Part shown: positions 34,959 to 43,153 of the stretch, in pieces
Layout: every line of letters starts with the position of its first letter
How positions within the stretch are numbered: the first letter of the stretch is position 1
Origin: Roseburia intestinalis L1-82
GTDB lineage: Bacteria > Bacillota > Clostridia > Lachnospirales > Lachnospiraceae
Assembly (NCBI RefSeq): GCF_900537995.1
Contig: NZ_LR027880.1
Coordinates: forward strand, 1,620,001 to 1,684,000
DNA: 64,000 nt
Direction of reading: 5' to 3'
Translations under genes and position numbers: made by a program
The notes under the pieces: model-generated
Seen by the model: only the letters and a program-made list of their open reading frames with translations
Databases searched by the model: none
Told to the model about the DNA's origin: nothing

Positions 34959-36700
34959 ACAGAACCAGACAGACAACTGACAAATCGAAAAACAGAATAA
35001 CTGCTCTTTATGAGCGACTCTCAAGGGACGATGAGCTTGCGGGAGACAGCAACAGTATAGTGAACCAGAAGAAAATGCTGGAGGACTATGCAAAGAGTAA
35101 TGGATATACCGATTTGGTGCATTTTACAGATGACGGATATTCCGGTGGGAATTTTGACAGACCGGGATGGAAAGAAATGCTCCGGCAGATTGAGGACGGA
35201 AGCATTGGCGCAGTCATTGTAAAGGATATGAGCCGAGTCGGCAGGGATTACCTACAGGTAGGATTTTACACGGAGGTATTCTTTCGGGAAAAAGGTGTCC
35301 ATTTCGTTGCTATCTCTAATGGTGTTGACAGTGATATTAACACCAGCAGCGAATTCGCCCCTTTTTTAAATATCATGAATGAATGGTATCTGCGTGACTG
35401 CAGCCGCAAGATAAAGGCGGTATTGCAGGCAAAGGGCAGGGACGGGAAACCAATTACCAACAATCCGCCATACGGATATATCAAAGATCCGGAAGATAAG
35501 AACCGGTGTGATATGTCAAAGCCATATGAATGGGCAGGAGTAAGTGTCGTAAGAATGCTTGAAAAACCGGAGTATATGGGAGATACTGTGAATTTCCGTA
35601 CAAAGAAGCTTTCCTATAAGGATAAGGTTGCTGTAAAGAATGACAGTGACGAGATAGTGGTCTTTACGGATACCCATGAGGCGATCATTGACAGAAAAAC
35701 ATGGTATATGGTGCAGGAGCTTAGAAAGACCAAACGCAGGATAAACACAGAGGGCGAGTCAAATCCGTTTGTGGGTAAGATTTTCTGTGCGGACTGCGGT
35801 GGAAAGATGCATTATCGTAATGAGGGAAAGCGTGCCGGAAGAAAATGGAGAGGACTGCCGGATGGCAGTGTCAGAACAACTCCAGCCTGTTATAACTGCG
35901 GCAATTATAATAACAGCCATGACCAGTCAGGAAAGGTCTGCTGTTCGCACAATATACAGGCAAAGGTGATTGACCAGTTTGTGCTTGAAACCATTCAGTA
36001 TGCGTGTAAAAGTGTAAGGATGGATGAGAGAGCATTTGTCGAAAGCATCCGCAGTGCATCAGAAATCCGGGAACAGAGTGAGGCGAAGAAGCTGAAGGCT
36101 GCGTTAAAGCATCAGGAGAAGCGGTATGCAGAGCTTGATATCCTTCTTAAAAAAGTGTATGAGGACAATGCCCTTGGCAGACTGCCTGACAAAAGATATG
36201 AAATGCTATCGGCAGGGTATGAAAAAGAACAGGCAGAACTGGAACAGTCCATTAAGGCATGCAGGGAGCAGCTTACGCAGTATGACGAGGATACAGACCG
36301 GACGGAGGAATTTCTGGCATTAGTCCATAAATACACGGATATCACGGAATTAACACCTGTCATCATCAATGAATTTGTGGATAAGATACTTGTCCACAAA
36401 GCGGAAAAGATTGATGGCGAGCGTGTGATGGAGATAGAGATTTACCTTAACTTCATCGGTAAAGTGGAACTTCCGGCACAGGAACTGACGGAAGAAGAAC
36501 TGGCTGAAATAAAGGAAAAACAAAGACTTCGTGAGCGCAATGCCATGTACCAGAGACGGCGCAGGGCAAAGTTCATGCCAAAAACAAAAGCAATCCGTGC
36601 GAAGGTGCAGGAGGCTGAGATAAAAGAAACTTTGGAGAATGCGAGTGCAAAAGCGGAAAACTGCTTATGGCAGATAATGATGCACATATCGCAGAGGTAG
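34955..36700 (+). CDS. Large serine recombinase (TnpX-like), with internal deletion
   Basis: A 581-residue site-specific recombinase. The catalytic resolvase domain is intact (ALYERLSRDDELAGDSNSI with the active Ser, VIVKDMSRVGRDYLQVGFY), as are a zinc ribbon (FCADCGGKMHY...CYNCG...CCSHNI), coiled coil (about 370-440) and a C-terminal DUF4368-type region. However, between PPYGYIKDPEDKN and PYEWAGVSVVRMLEKPEYMG the usual 50-60 residues of the 'Recombinase' DNA-binding domain, including its EEAAxVVxxIF helix, are absent in frame. This probably inactivates site recognition. Overlaps tnpW by 4 bp. The element's ends were not located. Confidence 0.85.
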   Translation: MNRTRQTTDKSKNRITALYERLSRDDELAGDSNSIVNQKKMLEDYAKSNGYTDLVHFTDDGYSGGNFDRPGWKEMLRQIEDGSIGAVIVKDMSRVGRDYLQVGFYTEVFFREKGVHFVAISNGVDSDINTSSEFAPFLNIMNEWYLRDCSRKIKAVLQAKGRDGKPITNNPPYGYIKDPEDKNRCDMSKPYEWAGVSVVRMLEKPEYMGDTVNFRTKKLSYKDKVAVKNDSDEIVVFTDTHEAIIDRKTWYMVQELRKTKRRINTEGESNPFVGKIFCADCGGKMHYRNEGKRAGRKWRGLPDGSVRTTPACYNCGNYNNSHDQSGKVCCSHNIQAKVIDQFVLETIQYACKSVRMDERAFVESIRSASEIREQSEAKKLKAALKHQEKRYAELDILLKKVYEDNALGRLPDKRYEMLSAGYEKEQAELEQSIKACREQLTQYDEDTDRTEEFLALVHKYTDITELTPVIINEFVDKILVHKAEKIDGERVMEIEIYLNFIGKVELPAQELTEEELAEIKEKQRLRERNAMYQRRRRAKFMPKTKAIRAKVQEAEIKETLENASAKAENCLWQIMMHISQR

Positions 36701-36823
36701 TTGCCGGGGAAAACAAAGTATATGTTGATACCGGGATTTTCCCAACAGCAGAACGAAGGCATATGGCAGACAGGGTACAAGGAAACGAGGCAGAGAGGGA
36801 AGGTAAAAATAATTTTGATGACC

Positions 36824-36865
36824 ATACCATATCGGCAATTATAAAAAGTGCCGATATGGTATAAT
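36824..36865 (+). promoter_or_regulatory. Inverted repeat overlapping the -10 box before the first two-component system
   Basis: ATACCATATCGGCA (36824-36837) and TGCCGATATGGTAT (36849-36862) form a perfect 14-bp inverted repeat with an 11-bp centre. The right arm runs into TATAAT (36860-36865). It may be an operator or a terminator for the recombinase gene. A -35 box is not clear. Confidence 0.55.
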
Positions 36866-36900
36866 AGAAAAACAAAAGTTATTACAGGGAGGAGAATGGA

Positions 36901-37641
36901 TTGTTAGAAGTAGCAATATGCGATGATGATAAGGAAGATCTTGACAAAGCGGCGCTGATGCTGGATAAAATTCTTTCAGAATATCAGGTTCAATATCAGA
37001 TTCGGTCATTTCTATCGGCGAATGAGCTGCTGAACAATAATGACAAGATTGATATCGGAATACTGGATATTTCCATGGAAGAACTGGGCGGAATTACGCT
37101 CGGAAGAAAGCTGAAAGAAAAAAATCATGATATAAAAATTATATACATTACCAGTTATGAAGAATACATGGCACAGGCGATTAATAAGGTACATGCGTTT
37201 TCTTTTTTGTGTAAACCGATCAATGAAGAAGAAATGAAAACGCAGATTATGGAAATTCTGGGGCAGGAGAAATGTCCGGAAATAGAAAAGGAATTTGAAA
37301 TACTAGATGAATCAGGAACAAAAGCAGGTTGTGTGCGTTTGAAATTAAACGAGATATTATATTTTGAGTACATAAAAAGATCCAGAAAAGCAGCAATTAT
37401 TCTGGAAGATTGCAGATATGAATGTGAATGTACATTTGAAAACCTTGTGGAAGAATTACAACCATATGATTTTGCGGTAAATCACAGAGGCTGTCTTGTA
37501 AATCTGAGACATATTGAGAAGATACAGGGATTTCATATTTATCTGGACAATGGGAAAGAACTGTCCCTTGCACAAAAAAGAAGCTCTGATTTCCGGGAAG
37601 AAATGAATAAATTTTTGCAGAAAACCCAGAGGAGAGAATAG
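36901..37641 (+). CDS. LytTR-type response regulator (module 1)
   Basis: A 246-residue regulator of the AgrA/LytR class. Residues 1-120 are a receiver domain with the acidic pair D8-D10, phospho-acceptor Asp56 in IGILDISME, and Lys in CKPINEEE; residues about 140-245 are the LytTR DNA-binding domain (KLNEILYFEYIKRSRKAAIIL, YDFAVNHRGCLVNLRHIEKI). It starts at TTG 36901 with GGGAGGAG in place; the nearby ATG is out of frame. Three base pairs separate it from the kinase gene, so both form one operon. Its likely targets are the three 20-bp direct repeats at 38971-39023. Confidence 0.92.
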   Translation: MLEVAICDDDKEDLDKAALMLDKILSEYQVQYQIRSFLSANELLNNNDKIDIGILDISMEELGGITLGRKLKEKNHDIKIIYITSYEEYMAQAINKVHAFSFLCKPINEEEMKTQIMEILGQEKCPEIEKEFEILDESGTKAGCVRLKLNEILYFEYIKRSRKAAIILEDCRYECECTFENLVEELQPYDFAVNHRGCLVNLRHIEKIQGFHIYLDNGKELSLAQKRSSDFREEMNKFLQKTQRRE

Positions 37642-37644
37642 AAG

Positions 37645-38937
37645 ATGGATAAGATTTTACTTGCGATATGTAATGGACTTTCCTGTTTTATTATCTGTAC
37701 AATTCTTTTTCAATTTATGAATGAAAGATATAAGAAAAGTTACAGCAATAAAACTTTGTACATAGCGGCAGAGATAGCGATGGGAATCACTGCATTTGGC
37801 ATAAATATGCTGAACTTTGCAATATTGAATCTGCTGATATGGTTTGTTGGAGTTGGTGTAACGGTATATTTTCTGTATTACGAAGATGCAGACAGACCAA
37901 TCCGTAGAATCACTGAGTGTGAAGTACTGGTTTTATGTATGTCTGTATGTGAAACGCTGGGAGTGCTTCTGTTACACTGTTTTTTGCAGATTTGTGGAAT
38001 ATCAAATATTGATGTTGTCATGCAATATTGTCTGGAAGTGACATTTTCAAAACTAATAATGATATTCCTATACTATGTTTTGATAAACAGATTGATAAAA
38101 AGGACAGAAGCAGCCTGTTCCAGAGAACAATATATCATATATGGAATCCTGTTTTTTTACAGTCTGGTCAATATGCTTGTGATTGTGCAGAATTTCAGGG
38201 ATGGGCAGAAAAGCTATCTGTCAGCGGTAAATATGGGCTGCATCGTTTTGGCTGACCTGTATCTTTTGTATTATGTCAAAATGGCAGACGAAAAGAGATA
38301 CTATGAAAACCGCGTAAAGGCATTGGAGCAACAGGCAAAAATGCAGTATGAGTATTATCTTGCACAGACTGAAAAATATAGTCAGACAGTACGGATATTA
38401 CATGATGTGGATAAGCATATCAGGGCTATCGAGAATTTGTATGGAACAGAGAGGGAGCATACGGCTGGCGAATATGCAGAGGCAATCAGAAGTACACTGG
38501 CACCACTGATTCCTATATCTTACACAGAGAATCCGATATTGAACATTTTGCTGACAGATAAAAATGCTGTCATGCAGGAGAAAGGGATACATTCGGACAT
38601 TAAGATAGACAATGTAGACTTATCTTACATAGAGCCGATAGACATAACAACTATTTTCGGCAATCTGCTGGACAATGCGATTGAAGCTGCCGCAAATGCT
38701 GACGGAGACAAATACATTTTTATTAAAATCAGTGCCTATCATAAGATGACGGTAGTTCATATAGAAAACAGTTGTGGAAAGGTAAAATGGAAAAAACGTA
38801 TGCCGGTATCAGATAAGGGAAAAGGCAGAGGGATAGGACTCTTAAATGTGAAACAGAGCATAGATAAGTATGATGGGGATTTACAATTAAAACAGGATGG
38901 AAACAGATTTGTAGCAGATTTGTTTCTGAATTCATGA
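37645..38937 (+). CDS. GHKL sensor histidine kinase (module 1)
   Basis: A 430-residue sensor with six or seven membrane helices in residues 1-215 (AgrC-like), a coiled stretch (about 220-255), a histidine box RILHDVDKHI (about 255) and a GHKL ATPase domain with FGNLLDNAIEAAANADGDK (N box) and DKGKGRGIGLLNVKQ (G box). It pairs with the LytTR regulator upstream. AgrC-like kinases sense secreted peptides, but no agrB/agrD-like pair is found in the window, so the signal is unknown. Confidence 0.9.
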   Translation: MDKILLAICNGLSCFIICTILFQFMNERYKKSYSNKTLYIAAEIAMGITAFGINMLNFAILNLLIWFVGVGVTVYFLYYEDADRPIRRITECEVLVLCMSVCETLGVLLLHCFLQICGISNIDVVMQYCLEVTFSKLIMIFLYYVLINRLIKRTEAACSREQYIIYGILFFYSLVNMLVIVQNFRDGQKSYLSAVNMGCIVLADLYLLYYVKMADEKRYYENRVKALEQQAKMQYEYYLAQTEKYSQTVRILHDVDKHIRAIENLYGTEREHTAGEYAEAIRSTLAPLIPISYTENPILNILLTDKNAVMQEKGIHSDIKIDNVDLSYIEPIDITTIFGNLLDNAIEAAANADGDKYIFIKISAYHKMTVVHIENSCGKVKWKKRMPVSDKGKGRGIGLLNVKQSIDKYDGDLQLKQDGNRFVADLFLNS

Positions 38938-38963
38938 AAAGGGCGGTTTCGTCCTTTTTTTGT
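38933..38963 (+). terminator. Terminator after kinase 1
   Basis: AAAAGGGCG and CGTCCTTTT pair around GTTT and are followed by TTTTG; it begins at the kinase stop codon. Confidence 0.65.
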
Positions 38964-38970
38964 GCTCAAA

Positions 38971-39037
38971 TCGTAGTTGGTGCAAAAAAATCGTAGTTGG
39001 TGCAAAAAAATCGTAGTTGGTGCAGAGCGTATAAAAT
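38971..39037 (+). promoter_or_regulatory. Three 20-bp direct repeats with a -10 box: LytTR-controlled promoter 1
   Basis: TCGTAGTTGGTGC recurs at 38971, 38991 and 39011, each exactly 20 bp apart and separated by A7 in the first two gaps. TATAAAAT follows at 39030-39037, with no good -35 box; the last repeat takes its place. Same-face repeats near two helical turns apart, containing GTTGG, fit binding sites for a LytTR dimer. The promoter would drive the small-protein genes from 39114. Confidence 0.72.
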
Positions 39038-39569
39038 ATGTGAAGAATAGTGCCGATGAAATTATAAAAGAATGGAACATGATATAAGTCATATTAAGGA
39101 TATAGGTGATATTATGAATATTTTTTTTAACAGCCGAATTTATACCAATCAGTCATTCGTTAATGCGCTGTTTGGAAAACAACAAAAGACTACAAGAAGT
39201 CAAGATGCTGGTTGCAGCGGTACAAGAGATACTTTAACGATAAGCGCATCAGGAAAGGAAAAGCTTGTAAAAAATACGAAAGGAAGAACACATAATACAA
39301 ATGTTGACAAAAGTATTGATTTGAAATCCTATATAGCTTCAGCCCAAAAAACAAATCAAAAAATAATTGATAATGCAGGGACACAGATTAATGCGAAAAC
39401 AAGTGAATATATGAGTACAGGTAAGGCTTTTAGGGGAGACCAGCTATGAAAAGTCAACCATAAATTAGCAAAAAATTTCTTTTTCATATCGGTGGTAAAA
39501 AAGGGTAACTTTAATAGAGCTCCCTTAGGGTGCTTTTTCAAAATCTATCGATATTGGTATACAGACCTC

Positions 39570-40739
39570 TTATTCGAGGTTGAATTCTACTTCGCCAGTG
39601 AGCATCTTCCAGATGACTCTGACAAGCTTGCCGGCACAGTGCCCAAGTGCATTGTAGTGAGACCGGCCTTCAGCCCTCTTGGCATCATAATAAGCCTTGA
39701 AGGTTGCGTTGTTTCTGACAACGTTCCAAGCTGCATTTACAAGGGCATATCGTAAAACACGAGAGCCACGTTTGGACATCCTTGTTGTCTTAGCCTGAAA
39801 GTTACCAGACTGATAAACAGAAGGATCCAAACCGGCAAAAGCAAGCAGCTTGTTAGGATTGGAGAAACGGTGAATATCACCTATTTCACCAAGAATCATT
39901 CCACCATTGATATAACCGATACCAGGAATGGTCATGATGACAGAATCGTTGAATTTCATGATATCCGTCATCTCAGCTTCAATCTTTTCTAATTGGCTAT
40001 CCAGTAACTCGATTTGTTGAATGGTTTGAGTTATCTGAATAGATATAGCGCTGTCGTTAGCACCGACAGACTTCTGTGCGAGAACTCTTAATTCTTTGGC
40101 CTGTTCTTTGGTAAAGTGTCCGTGTGAGTTCACTTTGAGCAGATTTGCCAGATGAGTCATATGCATGGAAGCAATCTCTTTTGGAGAAGGTGCTTCTTTT
40201 AATAAAGCATAGACAGCGTGTTGATGCAGACCGGATTTGAAAAAGTATTGAATCTCCGGAAAGACCTGATCAACATAGGTTGTCAGTTGAATTTTCAATC
40301 GGGTACGTTGCTTTATGGTTTTCTGACGGAAACGTCCCAATGCCTTAAGATCCATCATATCGAGATCGAAGAAGCTGACGAATCTGAGGTTGTCCTGCAT
40401 CATAAGAGTTTTAGCAATCACGTAAGTGTCGACCTTATCTGTCTTAGTTTTGCGAACGTTATTTTTTCGCATTTGACAGGTTTTGATGGGGTTCAACACA
40501 CACACTTGGTAAAGCTCAGTAACAAGGTATCGAACAAGGTTGTCACCGTAGTGTGCCGTTGACTCAAGACCGATGATGAGGCTGTTCTTATCGAATGATT
40601 CGAGTTTAGAGACCAGCAGTTGGAAGCCATCAGCGTCATTTGTGAATTTGAACGGCTCAATGATTATTTCACCGTCGGAAGAAATCGCAGCGGCGAAATG
40701 ATTAAGTTTGGCAATATCAATGCCTACGTAAATTTTCAT
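39570..40739 (-). CDS. IS110 family transposase (bridge-RNA-type recombinase)
   Basis: A 389-residue DEDD recombinase. N-terminal RuvC-like domain: [12 protein letters not shown] (first Asp), [12 protein letters not shown] (Glu), [17 protein letters not shown] (paired Asp). A coiled coil follows (about 170-290), then the Transposase_20 domain with [19 protein letters not shown] and [20 protein letters not shown], which includes the catalytic Ser. The ATG at 40739 has GGGAGG upstream; the frame extends to 40787 but without a site. The protein is full length with no defects, so the element may still move. Confidence 0.93.
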   Translation of the reverse strand: MKIYVGIDIAKLNHFAAAISSDGEIIIEPFKFTNDADGFQLLVSKLESFDKNSLIIGLESTAHYGDNLVRYLVTELYQVCVLNPIKTCQMRKNNVRKTKTDKVDTYVIAKTLMMQDNLRFVSFFDLDMMDLKALGRFRQKTIKQRTRLKIQLTTYVDQVFPEIQYFFKSGLHQHAVYALLKEAPSPKEIASMHMTHLANLLKVNSHGHFTKEQAKELRVLAQKSVGANDSAISIQITQTIQQIELLDSQLEKIEAEMTDIMKFNDSVIMTIPGIGYINGGMILGEIGDIHRFSNPNKLLAFAGLDPSVYQSGNFQAKTTRMSKRGSRVLRYALVNAAWNVVRNNATFKAYYDAKRAEGRSHYNALGHCAGKLVRVIWKMLTGEVEFNLE

Positions 40740-40891
40740 GAGGTTGTACCTCCCTTTCCTAAAGTCTGATACCATGATGTCCACCAACGATTATCATCGT
40801 AGACTTGATAGAAATAAGTACTCTGAGTGAAAAACACTCCGGCAACATCCAGCTAATAAACAATTCAGATAAATGTAGTGGCAATACACTC
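40740..40891 (-). ncRNA. Candidate bridge RNA region of the IS110 element
   Basis: About 150 bp lie between the transposase start and the element border. In the IS110 group the noncoding end upstream of the transposase encodes a bridge RNA whose two loops pair with target and donor DNA. This is placed here only by position; I did not derive loops that match the flanks. Confidence 0.35.
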
Positions 40892-41016
40892 CAGTTGAGT
40901 AGTCAAGCTACAGAAAACAAATCAAAAGTCCATAGTATCTGAATTGTATTGAACCACGATATTAAAAGAAAGGAAATATGTGATAATTAACTTCCTAATT
41001 ATCATACAAGACAGCT

Positions 41017-41781
41017 ATGAAGATTTATAATAATATGAATATTACATATTCTGCAATCGAACAAAACAGCAGAAAAAATACAAAGCAAAATATTCCGGCA
41101 GATTTAGAAAAGAAAATGACACAGTACACAGATACACTTTCTATTTCAAAGACAGGGCAGGAAATCTTTAAGCATTTATCATCAGTTAGTTTTATGGATT
41201 ATGTCAATCGGTTTGAAAATGAAGTAACAGAGGTATTTGCAAAGGAAGATACGACACAGGGGGTGAAGTCAGATACTTTTGAACATCATGTAAACAGAAT
41301 GGCAACAGCATATAACAAAATGAAAAACAGCATTGAAGAAAAATATGCGGCACAAGATTATGAGCAAGAGTATTATGTGACGGAATCGGGCAAAATTGAG
41401 GAATTAACCAAAGAAAAAGAACTGGATATGCTAAATCAGGCATATGAAAATCACAGTAATTTTATGGCAACTTCCACAGAAATCTGGTCAGAATTACAGG
41501 ATTTTACACCATCGGTAGTTTACCATAAAGGAAGTGAACAGACAGCAAATGAACAGAACATAGGTGAGAACCAGGAGAATACTGCAAGATCTAAAGAAAA
41601 TGGGGTTATCCAAAATTCGGCATATCAGGCATTTTTATCCGCCATCCAGTCGGATAACCAGAAATTATCGCAGCAGTATTCGGGTGATTGGAAAGATTTA
41701 AGGCTAAATCTGAATGTATCAGATGGTGATCGGAAAATGCTTAATGGTATTTGGGATTATTATGCTATGGAGAGTGAATAG
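41017..41781 (+). CDS. Small-protein array, module 1: hydrophilic protein, near-duplicate of the one at 52793
   Basis: A 254-residue soluble protein without signal peptide or membrane helix. It begins MKIYNNMNITYSAIEQNSRK, has DTLSISKTGQE near residue 42, a long helical middle (about 80-150) and ends WDYYAMESE. The second half is almost identical in DNA and protein to the gene at 52793, showing recent duplication or gene conversion. No ribosome site lies next to the ATG; GAAAGGAAA is 40 bases upstream with a 9-bp hairpin (40981-41004) between, which could bring it closer. Function unknown. Confidence 0.75.
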   Translation: MKIYNNMNITYSAIEQNSRKNTKQNIPADLEKKMTQYTDTLSISKTGQEIFKHLSSVSFMDYVNRFENEVTEVFAKEDTTQGVKSDTFEHHVNRMATAYNKMKNSIEEKYAAQDYEQEYYVTESGKIEELTKEKELDMLNQAYENHSNFMATSTEIWSELQDFTPSVVYHKGSEQTANEQNIGENQENTARSKENGVIQNSAYQAFLSAIQSDNQKLSQQYSGDWKDLRLNLNVSDGDRKMLNGIWDYYAMESE

Positions 41782-41824
41782 ATTCCGAATGACAGAGGAA
41801 TGAAAATAATTGGAGGAAACGAAA

Positions 41825-42409
41825 ATGAGTATAGCAGGAATTAACGGTTATAATTATTCAAATTATTATACAGGAACAAAAAGAAACACTGCGAAAGCAA
41901 ACGGTATGAATTCCGGTTTGTTATCAAATGTAAGTAGTACATCTTCTAATATTACATTACATATGTCGGGAACAGAAGATAGTGGAAATGCATTAACAGC
42001 AGTAGGATTTCCGGATGGCAGTAGTGCATCTGTATATAAATCAGATGCATATGATTCGGCAAACCTAGAATACAGGGTAAGATATTGGGACAAAGAAGGA
42101 AATTACACAGATACAAATGTACAGATAAATGATGTTGATCCAAGAAATGCAAGTTATTTGGAAATGCTTGCATATACAACATATAGTGATGTAGAAGGCT
42201 TTACGAAAAATGCTTTTGGAGATTTCATGAATGCGGCTGGTGGTGTGAATGGCAACATCACTTATGATTCTGACAGCATAAATGAAAAGAAAGACTATGT
42301 GAGCATGATTAAAGAATTTATGCAGTTACAATATGATTCGAACAACTTATCAGGTTATCTGTCATATAAGGAATTGTATGATTACATAAATGACAGAACA
42401 GAGAGGTGA
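41825..42409 (+). CDS. Small-protein array, module 1: unknown 194-residue protein
   Basis: Starts at ATG 41825 with TTGGAGG upstream, beginning MSIAGINGYNYSNYYTGTKR. The first 45 residues are rich in Ser, Asn, Tyr and Gly and look unstructured; then a beta-rich segment (TAVGFPDGSSASVYKSDAYD, EYRVRYWDKEGNYTDTNVQI) and a helical C-terminus. No signal peptide or membrane segment. The N-terminal pattern M-x-I/V-(x)-G/N...Y is shared with most proteins of this region. Not recognised as a named family. Confidence 0.72.
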   Translation: MSIAGINGYNYSNYYTGTKRNTAKANGMNSGLLSNVSSTSSNITLHMSGTEDSGNALTAVGFPDGSSASVYKSDAYDSANLEYRVRYWDKEGNYTDTNVQINDVDPRNASYLEMLAYTTYSDVEGFTKNAFGDFMNAAGGVNGNITYDSDSINEKKDYVSMIKEFMQLQYDSNNLSGYLSYKELYDYINDRTER

Positions 42410-42418
42410 TTCAATTAA

Positions 42419-43006
42419 ATGGAAATATCAAATAATTATAGCACAGCAAAAGTGTGGAACACATCGAATAAAAATGTTTCTAAATCTTCTAAAAAAAGCA
42501 AATGGAAATTAACGGATTCTTTAAAAGAGAAGATTGTTGATCTGGCAAAAAAAGATGCACAGGACAATGTATATATGGGAAATGCATTTATGAATTTGAG
42601 AAAGACGGAAGTAAGCAAAGTAGCCCCGAATAGAGCTGCTTTAATTGGAAAGTTTAGTCAATCAATGAATTCAGGTAATATGTCAGCAATGAAAGAAGTT
42701 GAGGAAGCAGACAAAAAATGGCTCTGTATGTTGTTTGGAATACCTTATGAGGCAAAATATCAGGGAACAGGGACAGGCTCGGCAATTCATGTATACAATG
42801 AAGATGGCGAAGAAGTTTTGACCTATACAGGGGGAGTAGGCTGGCAGGAAAAAGAAACAAAAGCAGAGTCACAGGTTCATTCAGCATTAAAAATGACATA
42901 TTATGAGGCATTTAGTGAGGCGAGAAAAGCATTAAATAGTGAAGAAAAGGCTGGCAGTATAAACGAAGACATAATATCACAAGGCAACTTCGATATGAAA
43001 GCGTAA
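42419..43006 (+). CDS. Small-protein array, module 1: paralogue A of a three-member family
   Basis: A 195-residue protein starting MEISNNYSTAKVWNTSNKNV. It shares an order of motifs with the products at 44206 and 47123: a helix (LKEKIVDLAKKDAQ), a conserved VAPNRAAL (VAPDR/VSPDR in the others), and a C-terminal block with W-x-E/x-x-x-x-A/E followed by an aromatic-rich helix (MTYYEAFSEARKAL). These are divergent paralogues. No secretion signal is seen. AGAGGTGAT lies before the ATG, 9 bp after the previous gene. Confidence 0.72.
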   Translation: MEISNNYSTAKVWNTSNKNVSKSSKKSKWKLTDSLKEKIVDLAKKDAQDNVYMGNAFMNLRKTEVSKVAPNRAALIGKFSQSMNSGNMSAMKEVEEADKKWLCMLFGIPYEAKYQGTGTGSAIHVYNEDGEEVLTYTGGVGWQEKETKAESQVHSALKMTYYEAFSEARKALNSEEKAGSINEDIISQGNFDMKA

Positions 43007-43153
43007 AATGTGTGATTTAATAATGTGTCTTATATGGGAATGAGCAATGTATGGCAATGTTCAGGGAACAAAAAATCTAATGAGTCATTATGAAAGTGAC
43101 GGTGATTATGTTAATTATAAAGTGTCACGTGATTAATAAGGAGGACTTGCACT

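Larger units (their letters stand above)
39444..40891 (-). mobile_element. IS110-family insertion sequence
   Basis: The borders are inferred from the reading frame of the gene it splits: CAG at 39441-39443 and again at 40892-40894. This gives an element of about 1.45 kb, normal for IS110, without terminal inverted repeats or target duplication other than the shared CAG. It holds one transposase and about 150 bp of noncoding sequence upstream of it. Confidence 0.75.
39114..40942 (+). pseudogene. Small-protein gene interrupted by IS110
   Basis: ATG 39114 (AGGTGAT upstream) opens a frame of 110 codons to CAG at 39441-39443, where IS110 sequence begins and soon gives a stop. At 40892 the frame resumes CAG-TTG-AGT-AGT and ends TGA at 40940-40942. 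Joined, the product would be about 126 residues, ending QATENKSKVHSI. It has no signal peptide and carries DTLTISASGKEKL, echoing DTLSISKTGQE in the genes at 41017 and 52793. It would be the first gene of module 1's small-protein row. Function unknown. Confidence 0.65.

Noticed and set aside
36667..36864. 65-codon open frame after the recombinase
   Set aside because: It overlaps the recombinase end and the inverted repeat, has no ribosome site and no known family.
36901..39037. Complete agr quorum-sensing locus
   Set aside because: Only regulator and kinase are present; no AgrB-like protease or AgrD-like precursor was found near either module.
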